Positions 55,815 to 58,168 of a DNA stretch of 58,168 nucleotides are shown piece after piece. Source of the stretch: a virus; IMG/VR virus record IMGVR_UViG_3300010354_000103, positions 1-58,168 of that record, one strand, 5' to 3'. Numbering within the stretch: position 1 is the first letter of the stretch; every line of letters begins with the position of its first letter. The position numbers and the translations under genes were made by a program. A model generated the notes under the pieces. That model was not told where the DNA came from. It saw only the letters and a list, made by a program, of their open reading frames with translations, and did not search any database.

Positions 55815-56149
55815 CCCTCTGCCTCTAGTTTTTGTTTCATGTTGTGGACTTTCTTTAATAGATCATCAAAGACTCCAGTTAAATTTTGATTGGGACTAGC
55901 ACCCAACATTATGGCAGCTTGTCTCATACTATCTGCCATATCAACTGCTTCTGGATCATCGCTTAATGTTAGACGAGCAGTAAAAATCTTTTGTTTTTCA
56001 ATTAGTTCTTCAAGAACATCAAAGTATTCTTGCTTTTTTTCTTTATTTAAAACAGGAAAAGCAGCAGCACATTGGAAACAGTACTGTTGAAGTTCCATTA
56101 TATGTTGAACTTCACCACGTACCATTTCAGATTTAAAAAATTCTGACAT
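55811..56149 (-). CDS. DUF1825-family protein
   Basis: A 112-residue helical protein that I recognise as the DUF1825 family, otherwise typical of cyanobacteria: it starts FFKSEMVRGEVQHIMELQ and has LLEELIEKQKIFTARLTLSDDPEA and a C-terminal LKKVHNMKQKLE helix. Its function is unknown. Its presence supports a cyanobacterial host and probable host-to-phage transfer. It lies 1 nt downstream of gp33, and its 3' end carries the -35 box of the gp32 promoter. Confidence 0.75.
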   Translation of the reverse strand: MSEFFKSEMVRGEVQHIMELQQYCFQCAAAFPVLNKEKKQEYFDVLEELIEKQKIFTARLTLSDDPEAVDMADSMRQAAIMLGASPNQNLTGVFDDLLKKVHNMKQKLEAEG

Positions 56150-56150
56150 A

Positions 56151-56369
56151 TCAAACCAACATTAATTTTGCTCTAGAAGTTTTCTTCATGTAGTTAAGTT
56201 TTTGGGCATCATACTTAAGTTTATCTTTCAATGGTTTTGAAATTAGTTTAGGTACAGACTCCAATTCAATTTCATTTTTCTCACAATAATGAATAATAGC
56301 ATCAATATAATTCATTGAATAATCGATAGCAATTTTTTCAACATCCTGCGAGAATTTCGCAGTAGTCAT
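56151..56369 (-). CDS. 33: Late-transcription accessory protein gp33
   Basis: A 72-residue protein recognised as cyanophage gp33, the co-activator that links host RNA polymerase to the sliding clamp for late transcription. MTTAKFSQDVEKIAIDYSMNYIDAIIHYCE, then KLISKPLKDKLKYDAQKLNY and the basic end TSRAKLMLV are typical. I choose the ATG at 56369, which has GGAGG eight bases upstream, over the ATG nine codons earlier. Its likely targets are the TATAAATA promoters in this window. Confidence 0.8.
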   Translation of the reverse strand: MTTAKFSQDVEKIAIDYSMNYIDAIIHYCEKNEIELESVPKLISKPLKDKLKYDAQKLNYMKKTSRAKLMLV

Positions 56370-56373
56370 AAAT

Positions 56374-57066
56374 TTATCCTCCAATACGTCTATCATTTTT
56401 GTCTTTATATTCCTGGATGTACTCTTGTAGCCTCAAGAAGTATTCTTTTTTAGGTGGTTGTATACTGACTTGACTATCTCCGTCCTCACAAGAAACAATA
56501 GTAACCAGTTTTTTTACTGTGAGACCATAGATTTCTTGTAGCATACAAGCGTATGCACATTCTTGAACGTAGTAATCGTAGAGATGGTTTTCTTCTTTTA
56601 CTTTCGATGAAGTTTTAAAATCGATGATGGAAAGTTCACCATCAAACTCAGCAATACAATCAACCCTTCCAGCAATCCCTAAAGTGTCAGAATATAATGC
56701 TGCTTCCTGAAGATATATGTTATTTATACGATCCAAAATTTTGATCGTAGAATTAAACATAAGAACTGGAAGAGGTTGATCCTTATATCGTTCTAGATTC
56801 AATTCGTTATTGAGATAATCCTCAACAAGTTTGTGGTATCTAGTACCTCTTCCAGAAGCACGAGTAGAAATTTGTTGGGCTTTATCTTTCCCAACTCTAC
56901 GTCTCCATTCAGCAAGAACTTTTTGTTTCCTACTATTATTACTAATCACAGTGGTAACCGATGGATGTTTAAATCCAGTTGGTGTGACATAATAACGTTT
57001 CCCATCGATAGTTACGGTATCCATTTCGATGGGATCAATAATACCAGTGTGATTAAATGTTTTCAT
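56374..57066 (-). CDS. PD-(D/E)XK nuclease, RecB/Cas4-like
   Basis: A 230-residue nuclease of the RecB-like PD-(D/E)XK superfamily. The core reads GTRYHK (His78), QEAALYS (Glu121), AGRVDCIAEFDGELSIIDFKTSSK (Asp136, Asp149, Lys151) and YYVQECAYACML (the Q-x-x-x-Y motif). Such nucleases in T4-like cyanophages are annotated as exonucleases and probably work in recombination or host DNA breakdown. The ATG overlaps the PhoH stop region (57066). Confidence 0.85.
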   Translation of the reverse strand: MKTFNHTGIIDPIEMDTVTIDGKRYYVTPTGFKHPSVTTVISNNSRKQKVLAEWRRRVGKDKAQQISTRASGRGTRYHKLVEDYLNNELNLERYKDQPLPVLMFNSTIKILDRINNIYLQEAALYSDTLGIAGRVDCIAEFDGELSIIDFKTSSKVKEENHLYDYYVQECAYACMLQEIYGLTVKKLVTIVSCEDGDSQVSIQPPKKEYFLRLQEYIQEYKDKNDRRIGG

Positions 57067-57818
57067 TACAAACCGAGATTAATTTTAGCAATAATATAGG
57101 ACTTGATCAAACCAGATCTTACGATATCCTCAACACCAAATTCAACAAGAGAAACTTCTTTCATTTGCTGAAGAATTTTTTGGAAATCAATGATACCAGT
57201 TCTTTCATTTGTTTTTTGTAGGTCAGACTGACTAGCATCACCACAGAACATGATCTTAGTATCTTCACCAACCCTAGTAATAATAGAATCTAGCTCATGG
57301 AAGTTTAGATTCTGACATTCATCCACAATTACAATTGCTTTGTCTAGGGTAGTTCCTCTAAGGAAAGAAGTAGACCAGAAAGAAACTGTTTCTTGATGCT
57401 TGAGATTCTCATAGAGCATATCAAATGAGGCATCATCTGGCATCTCAAACATGTATTTTACCATATTTTTATATGGTATCTGATAGAGAGATGCTTTATC
57501 TTCATGTGTTCCAGGGAGGAATCCAATCTCTCTAGTAGCAACTAGAGAACGAACAACATATACTTTTTCATATGGTGTGTTTTCATCTAACACATCACGA
57601 AGGGCAAGATACAATGCTACAAATGTTTTACCAGTACCAGCAGCACCATAAACAAACAGATGTTGTCCCTTACCATACTCCTCAAACATAACACGTTGGT
57701 TATCAGTAAGAGGTTCAATGTTTAAAAGGTAGTCGGCATTAATAGGCTTCCTCCTTTTCATTTGTTTGATACTCATACCATTGATGTCTGGTTGATTTCT
57801 TTTTCTCGCTCTAGGCAT
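57066..57818 (-). CDS. phoH: PhoH-like ATPase
   Basis: A 250-residue P-loop NTPase of the PhoH family, widespread in marine phages. The Walker A GAAGTGKT is at 58-65, VRSLVATREIGFLPG (~105) is a PhoH hallmark, and the Walker B IVIVDECQN is near 167. The N-terminus is basic (MPRARKRNQP). It is sometimes linked to phosphate stress, but the function in phages is not settled. It lies 1 nt downstream of the 79-aa gene and overlaps the nuclease gene. Confidence 0.95.
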   Translation of the reverse strand: MPRARKRNQPDINGMSIKQMKRRKPINADYLLNIEPLTDNQRVMFEEYGKGQHLFVYGAAGTGKTFVALYLALRDVLDENTPYEKVYVVRSLVATREIGFLPGTHEDKASLYQIPYKNMVKYMFEMPDDASFDMLYENLKHQETVSFWSTSFLRGTTLDKAIVIVDECQNLNFHELDSIITRVGEDTKIMFCGDASQSDLQKTNERTGIIDFQKILQQMKEVSLVEFGVEDIVRSGLIKSYIIAKINLGL

Positions 57819-57819
57819 A

Positions 57820-58059
57820 TTACCACTCCACTTGTGATCCAGGTACGTTTTTCATTTTGGTCATGATTTCACTCCACCCAGGATGGGTTTTGTTCATTTT
57901 GTTTCTCCAGTCACCGACTTCACCGAACCCTCCGATTCCAGCTTGCCAGTCTTTATCCCATTCAGGATTATCTTTTCTCCACTGATCGTACTCTGCCATT
58001 GTCATGTAGAGTTCTTGTTTTTCTCCAGTTTCTTTATTAATAACAGGATATGTTGGCAT
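57820..58059 (-). CDS. Small conserved cyanophage protein, 79 aa
   Basis: I start at the ATG at 58059 ([21 protein letters not shown]), which has GGAG eight bases upstream and overlaps the preceding stop as TAATG. A GTG three codons earlier is less likely. The opening resembles FmdB-type proteins (MPTY...) and is followed by MTMAEYDQWRKDNPEWDKDW, but the zinc-ribbon cysteines are missing. It is a conserved cyanophage protein of unknown role. Confidence 0.7.
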   Translation of the reverse strand: MPTYPVINKETGEKQELYMTMAEYDQWRKDNPEWDKDWQAGIGGFGEVGDWRNKMNKTHPGWSEIMTKMKNVPGSQVEW

Positions 58060-58168
58060 TAGTTCCACTCCAAAGCTTCAGCACAAATTGGGAATTGTTC
58101 GACAAAGATTTGCTTACAAGCGTTAGCAATATCCATGTGTTCTTTTTGAGTACCATGAGCACTCCGTA
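58059..58168 (-). CDS. C-terminal fragment of a gene cut by window edge
   Basis: Only the last 35 codons are in the window ([20 protein letters not shown], then [15 protein letters not shown] and stop). The helix with a [12 protein letters not shown] pattern and a closing FPIC is reminiscent of the C-terminus of a flavin-dependent thymidylate synthase (ThyX), but the fragment is too short to be sure. The stop overlaps the ATG of the next gene (TAATG). Confidence 0.6.
   Translation of the reverse strand, partial: RSAHGTQKEHMDIANACKQIFVEQFPICAEALEWN

Overview
This window is a contiguous piece of a T4-like myovirus genome, most likely a marine cyanophage. The T4 assignment rests on recognisable homologues of gp4, gp48, gp53, gp26, gp27, gp5, gp32 and gp33, on tail-collar fibre proteins, and on TATAAATA-type late promoters. 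The cyanophage assignment rests on a DUF1825-family protein (a family typical of cyanobacteria), PhoH, the AT-rich base use and a tRNA array. No photosynthesis gene lies in the window. Nearly all genes are on the minus strand and are packed with ATGA or TAATG stop/start overlaps. The only plus-strand block is 51971-54794.

Layout by position. (1) 1-3145: a run of very small early-type genes of unknown function, several encoding single-span membrane peptides. (2) 3148-6199: a coupled three-gene unit of SF2 helicase, HNH-type nuclease and Dam-like adenine methylase. Its sigma70-type promoter has its -35 box in the loop of the terminator that closes the fibre operon. (3) 6268-36078: about 30 kb of fibre and adhesin genes read leftward from a late promoter at 36117. 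They are a 3673-residue structural protein, two collar proteins, five paralogous modular fibres (four glycine-rich, one with a SUEL/rhamnose-binding-lectin-like domain), a 1948-residue fibre and a tail-fibre-assembly-type chaperone. (4) 36194-38484: tRNA genes for Asn, Leu(TAG), Thr, Leu(TAA), Ile(GAT), Met(CAT) and Ile(TAT), one degenerate tRNA-like gene, small ORFs and a 2OG-Fe(II) oxygenase. A 68-bp direct repeat brackets most of the tRNA block. (5) 38680-51939: the baseplate hub and tail-interior set (separate gp5-like beta-helix, gp5-like OB-fold spike, gp27, two paralogous hydrolase-bearing tape-measure/hub proteins, the gp26-type chaperone, a tube-like protein). (6) 51971-54794, plus strand: gp4, an unassigned virion gene, gp48 and gp53. 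(7) 54825-58168: gp32 with its own sigma70-type promoter, DUF1825, gp33, a PD-(D/E)XK nuclease, PhoH, and two genes at the right edge.

The most interesting signal is between the gp26-type gene and the tape-measure gene. A T-TTT-TTC slippery heptamer sits two codons before the gp26 stop. It is followed by a 4-nt spacer and a 17-bp stem-loop, and the -1 frame continues for 61 codons into a helical acidic domain. This is the layout of the lambda gpG/gpG-T tail-assembly-chaperone frameshift. I know of no such frameshift described in a T4-type phage.

All coordinates, alignments and structures were worked out by eye. No database search was run, and family names rest on recognised motifs and gene order.
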